Part shown: positions 1-10,760 of the stretch, in pieces
How the letters are laid out: each line of letters starts with the position of its first letter
Position numbering within the stretch: position 1 is the first letter of the stretch
Assembly: GCA_029962745.1 (NCBI GenBank)
Contig: CM057158.1
Span: 189,464-253,463, forward strand
Length of the DNA: 64,000 nucleotides
DNA from: Echinometra lucunter
Lineage: Eukaryota > Echinodermata > Echinoidea > Camarodonta > Echinometridae
Reading direction: 5' to 3'
Translations under genes and position numbers: made by a program
The notes under the pieces: generated by a model
What the model saw: the letters and a program-made list of their open reading frames with translations, nothing else
Database searches by the model: none
What the model was told of the DNA's origin: nothing

Positions 1-270
1 CTGCAAGAGCGCAAATGGCCAACTACCTCTCACTCACTGCTGATGAGGGTCAAGATGCTATAACTTTCTGGCGGTGGGATGGTATTGCCAGGATGAAGTC
101 CCTTGTTGTATGCCGTAGCTCAGAAGATACTGGCAATTCCTGCAAGCAGCGCTGCGGTGGAGAGGGTCTACAGTCGAGGTGGACTGATCATGCGTCCACA
201 CCGTGCGAGACTGAGTTCACAGAAGCTGGAAACCTTAATGTTTGTCAAATGCAATGAACATATCATCTAA
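1..270 (+). pseudogene. hAT transposase C-terminal fragment (dimerisation region), truncated by window edge
   Basis: From about base 97 to the TAA at 268-270 one frame reads the typical end of a hAT-superfamily transposase. It holds the hydrophobic 'ILAIPASSAAVERVYS' block, then 'GGLIMRPHRARLS' and a short tail ending 'KCNEHII'. In hAT enzymes this C-terminal segment carries dimerisation and the last catalytic acidic region. Just upstream the match continues in another frame ('FWRWDGIARM' around base 70), so a frameshift near base 90-97 has broken the copy. The window starts inside the element, so its 5' part and terminal repeats are not visible. The family assignment rests on the ASSAAVERVYS motif and is confident; activity is unlikely. 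Confidence 0.82.
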
Positions 271-670
271 GACCTCATAAAGTTTTCATTTGAACTGATT
301 TCTCCCAGGGATTTTATTTTGTGATAAAAAATAAATCAAAGTTTGAATAGGTGTTTGGAACTGCAAAATTGGAAAATTGCATGAATAAACAGAAAGCCAA
401 ATTGAAACAATATATAATGGAAGCAAAGGAACGATACGCGCGTAAAATGATGAGCTGTGATAAGCTGTCACAGCAAACAAAATTAGTCTTCCATTATATG
501 TTGTTTCAATTTTCGATGACATTTAGTCATATACATAAATATTACTTACTTCAAAGTCAACAGCTTTCGCTTTACTTTGTCATTTTTTCTCTCTAATTGT
601 AATTGATAAAGTAATTGTTGAGTGGGTGAGTGATTGTATTTAATTGATTCAACATATGATTTCAAAGTAA

Positions 671-746
671 TTTTAAAAGGTTTAAAGTAAACAAATTAAA
701 ATATGGCATTATTATTTTAATTTGTTGTTTACTTAAACCTTTTAAA
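671..746. repeat. AT-rich hairpin (short inverted repeat)
   Basis: Two arms of about 33 bases (671-703 and 709-746) are near-perfect reverse complements around a tiny loop. The core is TTTAAAAGGTTTAA followed by GTAAACAAATTAAAAT. It could be a degenerate MITE or a cruciform-forming palindrome. No coding content. Confidence 0.75.
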
Positions 747-784
747 GTGCAACATGGTTGGGAGGTTGGGAGAGATCGAGATAT

Positions 785-1107
785 CAAATTCAATTCAATT
801 CAATTCATTTATTTTCCACAACAATATAAAAATAAACATAAAAAATACAAACAAAAGTACAAAGAACAATATTAGGATAACAAAATAGGACAAAGAGGAA
901 GAAAAATGTATATAATTGTGGAGGGAACCAACAAGAAGACAATAAAAAAAGTCTTAAAAACGCTGGTTCCCAACATATAGCATAGTTCGAAACAATATAT
1001 GAATCAACGTATTTGTAAAAGGAAAAGTGTAAGTATGTTTCGAATCTGATTCCATATAGAGTTTCATGTTGAAAATTAGGAGCAAAGAAAGTCTGAAGGA
1101 AACACAA
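785..1107 (-). mobile_element. Possible 3' tail of a non-LTR retroelement with (GAATT)n end
   Basis: Read on the minus strand, an AT-rich segment ends in 'TGGAAAATAAATGAATTGAA' and then several copies of GAATT (about 788-808). A poly-A-like signal followed by a 5-bp microsatellite is the usual 3' end of some CR1/L2-type LINEs. No reverse transcriptase domain is visible, so only a tail can be claimed. A 100-residue minus-strand open frame here is hydrophobic, unlike known proteins, and is not called a gene. Confidence 0.35.
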
Positions 1108-1752
1108 TTAGGCCTTCATAAGGTTGGAAGGCTGGGCAGGAGCATAAAGCCATTCATTCTAGACTCAGCAATTACAGAGTGTTTATCAAGGAGGCATATA
1201 CAGATACAGCATGGTTGGGAGGTTGGAAGAGACATAGAAAGCATGCATATAAGTGCAATATCTACTTTCGTGTTCAGGAAAGATCACACTGTACATGTGT
1301 GAGTATGCCTGCAATATGGCTGGGAGGTTGGGCAGGATGTGGGGGTAGGCAGCACAGATGACATAATGTGGTTAATTGTGGGTTGGTAAATAATACAGAG
1401 AAGGATAAAAGAATAACCTTCTAGAAGGTTTTTGTTCAAAAGTAATTGATTGAAAAATGCCAGATCATCAATATTAATATCAAATTATATGCTCCAAAGA
1501 TGTTGATTACAAAGACTTACAGGGAATACCTGTGGGAGATACTATTCTGCGGGTGGGTCACGTGATCAACAGTCCCAGGGTGGAGCTACTATCCTTCCTG
1601 GTGATCACTTGACCATATCTTTTCAGTGAGTTTAATAAGTTGCCACAGTTCTAATGCATCTGTAGTTTTTATGTTATCTTATGTCTCATGACATTGTTTC
1701 TTTGTTCACATTGCTTTGATGTTCATCACATCATATAATATTTAGGCATACA

Positions 1753-1935
1753 TTGCCTCTGTGCTTTGATGCCTCATGCGGAATTAAAAGCGAGCAATGG
1801 CAAATCACTTGTCCACTTGGTTTCTTCTCAAAAGAAGGTTTTAGTGAAATTGCGCAACCTTTGGCTGTCACATCATACAAGAACAAGGGCGGAGTTGATA
1901 AGGTGGATCAACAATATACAGTACTATGTACATAA
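1753..1935 (+). pseudogene. piggyBac-like transposase fragment
   Basis: A 60-codon frame contains 'AVTSYKNKGGVDKVDQQYT' (about 1867-1923), which closely follows the piggyBac/PGBD consensus of a hydrophobic-x-x-YN-x-x-MGGVD-x-x-DQ block near the end of the DDE_Tnp_1_7 domain. The frame is open only for this stretch, and the sequence goes into a poly-T run afterwards (about 1965-1980). It is a decayed fragment of the transposase C-terminal half. No TTAA-bounded end can be assigned to it. Confidence 0.7.
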
Positions 1936-2189
1936 CAAAACATTCATGAAATGGTGGAAGCAGATTTTTTTTTTTTTTTCTTTTTCATTTGTTAGAGGTA
2001 TCATCAGTCAATGCCCATGCTATCTACCAATGTTTTGCCGACAACCCAAATATCGACTTATTGCACTATTTTCTCTTCATTGAAGCGGTCATGACCAATT
2101 TGACGGAGTCAGAAAATTTTCCTTATTTCATTCATTTCTAAAGTTTTGTGGAATATACGTGGGAAAGCTTGAAATATAAGTTCTCTGAA

Positions 2190-2290
2190 TGAAAACGGGA
2201 CGGAAGGACGGACGGACGACCCGAAAACATAATGCCTGCGGCAACCACCTACGGTGGGCGGAGGCATAAAATGCATGCATATATAGTTCA
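2190..2290. repeat. Dispersed repeat end with GGAC repeats and a small hairpin
   Basis: A run of (GGAC)n (about 2200-2217) leads into a short imperfect stem around ATGCCTGCGG ... GGCGGAGGCAT (2231-2268). This looks like the terminus of a dispersed non-coding element. Family unknown. The neighbouring stretch 2291-2880 shows no recognised gene or repeat. Confidence 0.3.
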
Positions 2291-3094
2291 TACGCATGTG
2301 TAGGGCTGAGCTGCACGCACGTACTGCTTACTGGCCTTGGGCTGGGGCATGCACAATTTCACGTCCAACTTCAAGTAAACTTCAAACTCAATTTGCATAT
2401 TCCTCACTGTAAATCTTTTACACCCAACTTGGTACTACTAAAATACTACGCCACCGAAGAAAGAGGAAGAAAAATCTGCAACTACCAACTGGACACGTGA
2501 TGAGATCCGTTCACTTCTTATAATAAGAAGTAACTGAGAAATCTGCAAGTGGATGACAGGCAAGTGCAGTGATGGAAGCACATTCGTGAGCAGTTACCAT
2601 GACAATCATCTGCATTATTTTCTCATTCTCATAAAAAATAGTGCAGACTATTTCGGAAATACTGAACACAATTTTCATTCAATTGTCTGCATTATTCCTA
2701 GGCAGATAATTGGGGAATGAATTAACGATGCTTTGCTTGGAGGTGCTGAAGACAAGAGAGAAAATGACAAGAAACAGAGAAAGTGAGGGCAAATAAGTAC
2801 CTAATCAAAAAGAGCACGACAGTTACATATTCTTCAATGCATAATCAACATAAAGAATAACGAGATTTAATTCGTCATTCGATCAGACGAATTAGGTGGT
2901 CTGTCGTCTTTTTGATATGGATATGATATCTATGATTATAAAAGGTATATGACAGTTGGCCTTTTATTCATCATTTTCATCACCAGGGTTTGTATCACCG
3001 TCAGCAACCTTCTCATTATCATGGTCATCAAGAGGATTATAGTCATTCTCAATTAAAATCCCCATTCAGAGAAAATTTACGAAGAGGAAGCAGC

Positions 3095-3900
3095 CCTGAT
3101 AAAAAACGTTCTGAAAAATGTTCTGAAAACGTTTTGTGAACGTTTATTGAAGACAAAGACGTAGCGGACCTAATAAAAATGTTTTGTAAACTATTTATGA
3201 ACCTTCTGAAAATGTTTTACGAACGTTTATTAAAGACAAAGACATAGCGAACGTTCATTAAAGATGAGGACATAGCCGACCTAGTAAAAACGTTTTGTAA
3301 ATGTTTTGTGAAGGTTTCCGAAAACGTTTTTGTGAACGTTTATTAAAGACGAAGACGTAGCAGACCTAATAAAGATGTTTTGTAAAAAATTTGTGAACGT
3401 TCTGAAAATATTTTGTGAACGTTTATTCAAGACGAAGACGTAGCGGATCTAATAAAAACGTTTTGTAAACGTTCTGACAAGGTTTTGGAAACGTTCTGAC
3501 AACGTTTTGTGAACGTTTATTAAAGACGAGGACGCAGCAGATCTAATAAAAACGTTTTGTAAACATTTTGTGAACGTTCTGAAAATATTTTGTGAACGTT
3601 TATTCAATAAACAGATGTAGCGGACCTAACAAAAAAACGTTTTGTAAACATTTTGGAAACGTTCTGAAAACGTTTTGTGAACGTTTATTAAAGACGAAGA
3701 CGTATCGGACCTAATAAAAACTTTTTGTGAACGTTTATTAAAGACAAAGACGCAGCAGACCTAATAAAAACGTTTTATGAACGTTTATTAAAGTCGAAAA
3801 CGAAACGGATCTAATAAAAATGTTTTGTCACAATTATTAAAGACAAAGATGTAGTAGACTTAATAAATATGTTCTAAGAACGTTCTGAAACGTTTTGTGT
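3095..3900. repeat. Degenerate minisatellite built on AACGTT motifs
   Basis: The region repeats variants of 'AAAACGTTTTGTGAACGTT' alternating with 'TTAAAGACGAAGACGTAGC' and 'GGACCTAATAAA'. The higher-order unit varies from roughly 70 to 130 bases. The AACGTT core is self-complementary, so each unit can pair with itself. It is non-coding, with stops in all frames. Confidence 0.8.
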
Positions 3901-4204
3901 TGGGTAATCTATTTGCCGTCTAATCACTAGTTTATCTCATGTTCGATGACCTGATGAACTTGAAAAATATTCAGGACTGAGAAGGAGACTAGCATCACAG
4001 ACACAGGACGATTTTGATTTTTAGTATTATGCAAAGTTACCCCTAAGGGTTCAATACACGTTCATGAATCATATTTGCAATAGGGTTGTACATAAACTAA
4101 TGTACACTGCATTGCAATAGACATAACACGCAAAATAACGCAGTTATGGCATTGTTTGTAATTGTATGTGTAAACGTAGTCGATGAAGATGGTAATATGA
4201 AAGG

Positions 4205-4239
<35 letters not shown>

Positions 4240-4240
<1 letters not shown>

Positions 4241-4325
4241 CACCGCCGTCGCCGGGAGTCGAACCAGGGACCATGAGGATGTGAGACCAGTGCTTTACCG
4301 ATGGACCAGAATATAGTCCATAGAG
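4240..4325 (-). repeat. tRNA-derived SINE head / tRNA-Val-like pseudogene
   Basis: On the minus strand there is an A-box-like 'TGGTCCATCGGTAAAGCACTGG' arrangement, a CTCACAT loop (anticodon CAC, Val) and an exact B box GGTTCGACTCC (about 4257-4267). The anticodon stem does not pair well, so it is not a working tRNA. A run of about 30 A's on the plus strand (T's on the minus strand, 4206-4237) follows at once and could act as a Pol III terminator. Best read as a tRNA-derived SINE or relic. Confidence 0.5.
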
Positions 4326-4939
4326 ATAACACGTAGATGGAAAATGGGATTCCTAAATCATATCTTCCAGTTCAAATTTCGATATGTTTCTGACATCTGA
4401 TTAAAAAATAAATGGCACACTTACGATAGAGAATTTTCTCAGCTACAACATACTCGAAGCTGGGAGAAAATTGAGTAGAAATAACGGAGCTGTTGCTCAA
4501 AAAAGACGGGAATGTAGAATCAAGAATTAGAAAAAGGTTATGTCCCATAGACAATACACGCAAACTGTGAAAAAATGACATGCCTCCGTTTATCGTAAGA
4601 TTAGACCATGATGCAGTTCTCAAAATGAAAAATGAAGGCAATTGGTATATAAGAGCATTGTCTCAGCTACAACATACTGAAATCCCAGCGAAAATCGACC
4701 AACAATAAGCGAGATAGTCTTGATTAAAGGTAAAAAATATGACGTCATAATTGAAAAAATGAAATTTTGAGTTCACATGAGAATATGGTAACGTTCCGAC
4801 TGTTCGACCCCCCAATTTTTTTCATGAATTCAATTCTTCAATTCATAGGCTTTCAGAAAATGTAAAAAAAATGGGGGGTCCCCATACTTTTTAACGAGCT
4901 ATGGCGGATTTTAAAGGGGCATGTTTTTGCATGTTTTTA

Positions 4940-5260
4940 CGTTATTTGCCCCATAGACGCGCGCACGGATTTTAAATTTTGACGCGCGCGTGCGGCGTTA
5001 TGGTCATTTGAAATCGATTCTAAATTGATGGAAATGGTCAAGGAATGTCTCAGAATTGCAAATCAAGTGAAAAAACGGCGTTTTTATGTTATTTACGAGT
5101 TGCGCACGCGCAAAACGCGCGCGCGGGCGCTTACGCGCGGAAATTTTTGAAATGCTTAAAATGCCCTGAAATGGATTTTGGTTTGATCCATGAGTGATTT
5201 TGAGCATTTTTAAATTTTGCGCGCGCACTGACGCGCGGACGTACGCGTACGCGCACGTTT
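4940..5260. repeat. CGCG-rich segment inside the inverted-repeat element
   Basis: Clusters of CGCGCG, GACGCGCG and ACGCGTACGCG alternate with AT-rich spacers, against an AT-rich background. The composition is far from the local average. It is non-coding and looks like a structural or high-CpG part of a repeat family. Confidence 0.6.
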
Positions 5261-5804
5261 GAAAAGTTGGAATTGTTCAGATTGATATGAATATTCATCA
5301 TGGAAAATATGAATGAAAAATGACATTCCGTTATGAAGATATGATCATGAGTTGATTTTTACAAAATGGCGCCTGGATGACGTCACGATGACCCGATGAC
5401 CTTGAAAATGACTAGAAATCCGAGATCTCGTTATGACTGATGTTTCCTGAAAATTTGACGAAAAATGATTCAGCCAGTTCTGAGATCTCGACTGCACAAA
5501 AAAGTGGGTACCAATAAAAAGAATAATAATAATAATTAATTAATTAATGAAGAATAAAGAAAATTCTGACGAAATTAAAAGGTGATCTGTCATAATATGA
5601 CAGACCACCTAATTAATCAGCATAACTTAAGAATTATACAGTATTCTCATTTGAAGCACACTTGTTACATACATGTACCATAAAGAATTTGGGTTTACTG
5701 GGAAATTTTAGTTACAAAAGTTGTGATATGTCAAATGACAACCGATGAAAATATTTATTATGATAGTGTTTTCCATGTGAAGGAGCAGTAAGACAATATG
5801 GCCG

Positions 5805-6185
5805 AAATTGACCATTACTCAGTCAGCTGAACTGGAAGAAAATGGGGGCCGACTGACTTGGTCTATCCACTGAAATGGAAGGGAATAGGGCCAAAATTGA
5901 CGAGTCAGCCAGTTAGCTGAACTGGAAAGGAATGGGGGCCAAAATTGACCAGTAATTCAGTCAGCTGAACTGGGAAAGGAATGGGGGTCAAGTATGACCA
6001 GTTGGACTATCCACTGAATTCGAAGGGAATAGGGCCAAAATTGACCAGTTAGCCAGTCAGCTGAACTGGAAAGGAATGGGGGCCAAGTATGACCAGTTGG
6101 TCTATCCAGTGAATCCGAAGGGAATAGGGCCAAAATTGATCAGTTAGCCAGTCAGCTGAACTGGAAGGAAATGGGGGCCAGCCAC
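5805..6185. repeat. 48-bp minisatellite, left block
   Basis: Imperfect units of about 48 bases such as 'GAACTGGAAGGGAATAGGG' followed by 'CCAAAATTGACCAGTTAGCC' repeat head to tail. The same array resumes at about 7245, so an insertion splits it. It has no sustained coding frame. Confidence 0.85.
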
Positions 6186-7244
6186 TCAGCAGGTCTGTAT
6201 GCTAATGAGCAAATGAGCAGGATTCACGTAAATGCTCTCGTGGCTAAATCTTCCATCCTATCAAATCTCATGAATTATGAGACTTTCTTTCTGGAAGAAT
6301 TTAACTGCTTTATCATCAAGTGAAATCACTGGTTGATACACCATTGAAAAGAGTAAATATCACACTTCAACATTTTTGCATTCATTTTGATAACATATTT
6401 GGGGAAATATGTGTAAATTAGGGTGAAAAAATATGCTTCAAAACACAATTCTCTTCCTCTCACTTCTCTTGCAGATTGTGCAAAACTTTTTATTTTGAGC
6501 CCAAATAATATTTACATCAAAATAAAGCTGAAAGTCTGTATTTTCTCAAAATACCATTCTTAATGTGGGGCACCTTTTAATCGGGTCAAGAGCACACTTT
6601 TCCCAATGAAGTTCAGGAAAAGATTTCTTGATTTTTAGATCAGCATGAAATCCTGTGTTCTGATTGGCTGAATAAGGTCAGAATCATGCCAGCGTGGTTG
6701 TTTTGAACAGACCACATGGAGAGTGTGACCTTCAGTGACTCAGCAGGTGACCGTTAGGATTCCAGGATGAGTGTGTGGTCTGAATGGACCAATCACAGCG
6801 CAGTATTTATGGTTTTGGGCTGGTAATTGCCCTTGGTCTGTGTAAAGTGTGCTCTTGATTAAATTGCATCATGTGTTAAAATTGGCATTTTCATAAAGCA
6901 TAGATATTCAGCTTTGTGGTCATGTAAAAATTATTTGGGCTCAAGTATAAAAAGCCTTACAAAATGACAACTTTTGGCAGGGGAAAAAATATTTTTTGTA
7001 TCGTTTTTTAGATCAACAATTTCACCTCCTTCCAAATTTTTCATTAAATTCAAACACATAGCATAAGAGATTGATTATTCATTTTTACATTGATACCAAA
7101 AGCATGGAATTTGATTAAGTATTAGAGCAGCAAGGGCCATAATGAAAGTGGTGTTCTGACAGGTTCTAACTCATTAAATATGCAGAGCCTGTTCCGTTCA
7201 TGCATACCAGTTACGTGAAAGAAACCACTTTTTGTGGACCTGCG
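6186..7244. mobile_element. About 1.06-kb foldback element inserted in the minisatellite
   Basis: The segment interrupts the 48-bp array on both sides. It contains large imperfect inverted arms: about 6470-6600, including 'TTTTGAGCCCAAATAAT' and 'AAGAGCACACTTTT', matches the reverse complement of about 6840-6975. The centre (6650-6830) holds smaller inverted pairs such as CAGACCACA/TGTGGTCTG and two ATTGG/CCAAT-type boxes. Ends carry a weak GCAGGTC/GACCTGC pair. No protein-coding frame is visible, so it looks like a non-autonomous foldback or MITE-like transposon. Confidence 0.6.
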
Positions 7245-7965
7245 GACTGACTGGGGGCCAAGTATGACCAGTTGGTCTATCCACTGACTTTGAAGGGAAT
7301 AGGGCCAAAATTGATCAGTTAGCCAGTCAGCTGAACTGGAAGGAAATGGGGGCCAAGTTTGACCAGTTAGCCAGTCAGCTGAACTGGAAGGGAATAGGAG
7401 CCAAGAATGACTACCCGTAGTTAGCCTACACTGTATAGACTGAACTGGAATGGATTAGGGCTAAAATTGCCCAGTTAGCCTGAGAGCTGATATATAGAAG
7501 GGAATGGGGGCCAAGACCGACCTGTTAGCCTCTAAACTGAATTCGAAGGGAATAGGGCCAGAATTGACCTGTTAGCCTGTGAGCTGAACTAGAAGGAAAT
7601 AGTGGCCAGAACTGACCAGTTAACCTATTCACTCAATTGGAATGGAATAGGGCCAAAATTGACCAGTTAGCCTGTGAGCTAAACAAGAAGGACATAGTGG
7701 CCAAAATTGTCCAGTTATTCTTTCCACAGAATTGGAAGGGAACAGGGCTAAAATTGACCAGTTGGCCCATCAGTTACATTGGAATGGAATGAGGCTATCA
7801 GTGACCATTCAGCTGACTTGGAAGGGAATGGAAGCAGAGACTGACCAATTGACCTAACAGCAAAATAAGAATGAAATGGGAGAAACCAAGACTGCCCAGC
7901 ATTATCCTGTAACTGGAATGAAGTGTTGTCCAAGGCTTTGCTCAAATGGAACATGAGCTTTCACT
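7245..7965. repeat. 48-bp minisatellite, right block
   Basis: Continuation of the array seen at 5805-6185, with units around 'AATAGGGCCAAAATTGACC' and 'AGTTAGCCTGTGAGCTGAAC'. Divergence increases toward the right end, and the pattern fades by about 8000. Confidence 0.85.
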
Positions 7966-8164
7966 GACGTGTTGGCCTGTCGGCAATATTTGAATGGGAT
8001 GCGGGCTTTACTGACCTGTTGGCCTATTAAAATGAATTTTCCTTTTTTCAAAATCAATTTGGTTATTATCTTGTTAGCTTTTGCCTACCAGTTTCTGCAG
8101 ACAACTTCAGACTGGCGCTGACTCGCAGTAGATGAGGTATCGGCAATCCAAGGGAACAGTCTGA

Positions 8165-9320
8165 GAGAATGGGAATGTATGTGGAAGATAATTTGTTATT
8201 GTCCAGTGTCTTGGTTCATAGAACGTGCCAATCTCTTCTGGATGTGGATGACCTCCCTAATCCATCTGATGTATTTGTTGTTGTCTCTAACTAGGATTTT
8301 ACTCTTGTTCCAGTATATATGGTTGTTTTGAGCTACATGGTCACAAATGGCCAACTTGTTGAGGGTTGACTCTGCACCTTTCTTTTTGATCTTGTCATGG
8401 GGGCTTTTACCAGAGTCTCCTCTTGTTTGTGCTTGACCTTCCTCATCCCAAACTTCCTTACCGTTTCTCCAATGTATACCCTGTCACAATCCTGGCAAAG
8501 CATTTGTCGTACCATACCTGTTGAGTCATCTAATGATCTCTCGTCTTTGGGGTGAACTAGAATTGCCCCAGTTTGGAGAAGGGATGCATAGGAGTGGATA
8601 CACTGTACTTGTTGAAGATCCTGTATATGGCTTCTGATGTACCCTAAATCTAAGGGATGGTGACCATGGTTCTCTTCCTGGTATTACTATCAGGGTTGGG
8701 TTTCTCTTTGACTTCGACTGCAGGCTTCAAATGTTCTGTTCTTTCAAATGACCAGTCCAGGTAGGCACATTTTTTGAGACATGCTTTAACATGGTCTTCT
8801 TATGTCTTAACATCATCTGATTCTGTGTGCTGTCGAGAAGTGTGCAATAAATTCGAGTTTTCTGGTGGAGGGGGTGGTGTGAAGTGAAATGGAGATACTG
8901 ACCAGTGTGTGCTTTCTTTCTGCAGATGTGAAGCTTAATACTTTCATCTTCTCTTTTTACTACCCTTGTGTCCAGGAAAGGGATTGAATTGTTCTCCTCC
9001 AATTTATGTGTGAATCTGATGCTTCCTGTAGAGTCTGCATGATTCAAATGGTCCTTGAGTTGTTCTACAGATCCTTCCTTCATAATCGCTAAGATGTCAT
9101 CCACATACCGTTTCCAAAGTCTAGGTTTGATGGCAGGTGGTGTGGTGGATAGAATGTTGTTTTCTAAGTTCTCCATGAATAAGTTAACCACAATGGTGGA
9201 GATTGGACTGCCCATCGCTGCCCAAAACTTCTGACGGTATGTGGCTCCATCAAATTTGAAGTAGGTTGCAGTGAGGACAAATCCTAGGAGCCCGACGATG
9301 GAGGCTTGTTCTTTGAACTA
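8165..9320 (-). pseudogene. Penelope-like retroelement: reverse transcriptase plus GIY-YIG endonuclease remnant
   Basis: Read on the minus strand, 9320-8727 encodes the C-terminal half of a Penelope-type reverse transcriptase: 'AAMGSPISTIVVNLFMENLE', the catalytic 'RYVDDIL' box, and the 'IPFLDTRV' and 'HTGQYLHFTSHHP' blocks. Further on, 8515-8180 gives 'CQDCDRVYIGETVRKFG', the core of a GIY-YIG nuclease, and then a 'RWIREVIHI' tail. RT followed by GIY-YIG is diagnostic of this class. The segment between (8516-8726) has lost its frame, the 5' part (RT fingers) is missing, and no terminal repeats were found, so this is a 5'-truncated, broken copy. The GIY-YIG core residues look partly kept. Confidence 0.88.
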
Positions 9321-9565
9321 AGACGCAGGACAATACAAATTATCTTCCATGTACGTTCCCATTCCCTCGGACTGTCCAACTGCTGATACCCCATCTACGG
9401 CGAGTCGGCACCAGTCTGAAGAAGCCTGCAAAATTATCGCCAAGTCATTGTTCTCTACGCATGCTGAGAGTCTTCTACAATTGGGTACCATCAACCCTTT
9501 TGTAAATACCTTCCAGGGACCCTGCTTTCATGGTATAATTCTGAACGTCCATCTGTGATCTTTTT

Positions 9566-9660
9566 CTGAGAGCATCACTGTCGTCATCGTCATCACCATC
9601 GCCATTGTCAACGTCATCACCATTACCATCGTTATCATCATCGCCATCGTCGAGATTTCG
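9566..9660. repeat. Imperfect (CATCAC/GTCATC) microsatellite
   Basis: Runs of GTCATC, CATCACCATCGCCATTGTC and close variants. Simple sequence with no function visible. The region 9661-10130 beyond it holds no recognisable gene; if the downstream gag belongs to an LTR element, part of its LTR could lie here. Confidence 0.7.
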
Positions 9661-10144
9661 TCAGTGTTCAGAATACTACTGCATGCGTGTAAGTGGCCAC
9701 ATTACTTACCCTTTCATCTCCCCTATAAACTAACATTCTCCCGTTCCCTGTTCCCTTTAAGTCCCAGAATATTATAATAAGATAAGTTATCTAAAGCTAT
9801 GCGTAACTCTTGGATAAGGTCTTTTGATACAAAGATACAGATTTAGACTTGATTGATAATATTTTGTGAGATTGTTGATTCATAATTTGATAAGTTGTAC
9901 AGATTGGTGATCTGTAATTAAACTATATATTACACCTTAGTAGACCGTATCCCAGCGCTTATATTGTATTCTGTTTATTAATTTTCCTTATTCTTCATTC
10001 AGAATTTGTTTTATTTGTGGTCTTGTGACTAACCCCTTACCCGAGTTGGAACGCTTGCTAGTGGTCCAATATTAAGTTCCTTCTCGGGATCCCGAATCCA
10101 CTGTTCTCCAGTGGAGGACAGGAGACAAGGGTGTTAGACGGAAC

Positions 10145-10178
10145 TCACGACCTTCGCGTTATCAGCACGACGCTCTCC
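10145..10178 (-). other. tRNA-Ile-like segment (relic tRNA or internal-tRNA primer-binding site)
   Basis: On the minus strand, 'AGAGCGTCGTGCTGATAACG' followed by 'CGAAGGTCGTGAGTTC' matches the D-stem to variable-loop part of animal tRNA-Ile. The TCGTG/CGCGA anticodon stem is intact and the loop is CTGATAA (anticodon GAT). The acceptor ends of a tRNA are absent, so it is not a complete gene. It lies about 580 bases upstream of a retrotransposon gag on the plus strand, where a primer-binding site complementary to an internal part of a tRNA could sit. Both readings are inference; the similarity itself is clear. Confidence 0.6.
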
Positions 10179-10760
10179 AAATAATCTAAACAATTTGAAG
10201 TAATAATAATTTCTGTTTCCAAAAGACTAGTTTGATTACTTTCATCAAGTAAAGCGTACTGAACACTAAGTGGTAAATAATAATTGTTTTATAAGTATCG
10301 TAAGTGAATATTAGTTAATATAGAGTATCCAGAGGAATAGTTGATGAGTTCGAAAACTGGCTTTACATTTTAGATATTTGAAACTCTCTTTGTTACTAAC
10401 TTGTCGTGGATTATCATCCCAATTCCTTTTTTTTTTTTAAATTGTGATAATCTTCATTCTGCATAATCTTTTGCTCTGAGTATGACATTTTGAATTCATG
10501 ACCTCATCTTGTGTATGTTTGGCGACATGCTGTGGGGGTGTATTGTTATGTGTTGTTCATATCATACTCGCTAGCATATAATTTTATGTATCTTTCTTTG
10601 TTGAGTGTATTCATGCCTTGTTTCTTTTATTGTGCTCATCTGCAGTAGGACTTAGACTTGATATACATTTTTTGTGTCATAATTAATTTCTTTTGCTGAG
10701 ATCTACTTTTCTTTTTCACTTCTCTATTTTCTATCATCTTATTTCCTTGCCTTTTTCATA

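Larger units (their letters stand above)
2890..5614. mobile_element. Element bounded by 16-bp perfect terminal inverted repeats
   Basis: AATTAGGTGGTCTGTC at 2890-2905 is matched exactly, in inverted orientation, at 5599-5614. Between them lie a minisatellite rich in AACGTT (3095-3900), a poly-A tract beside a tRNA-like remnant (4206-4330) and a CpG/CGCG-rich stretch (4950-5260). No transposase is visible, so it would be non-autonomous or the repeats may belong to separate insertions. A target-site duplication could not be defined with confidence. Confidence 0.5.

Noticed and set aside
805..1107. 100-codon minus-strand hydrophobic frame
   Set aside because: Composition reflects AT-rich, T-rich DNA; no domain, and it overlaps a retroelement-tail-like sequence.
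4240..4325. Functional tRNA-Val gene
   Set aside because: The anticodon stem does not pair and the acceptor stem is not formed.
10120..10185. Functional tRNA-Ile gene
   Set aside because: Only the central part matches; no acceptor stem or T-arm closure.
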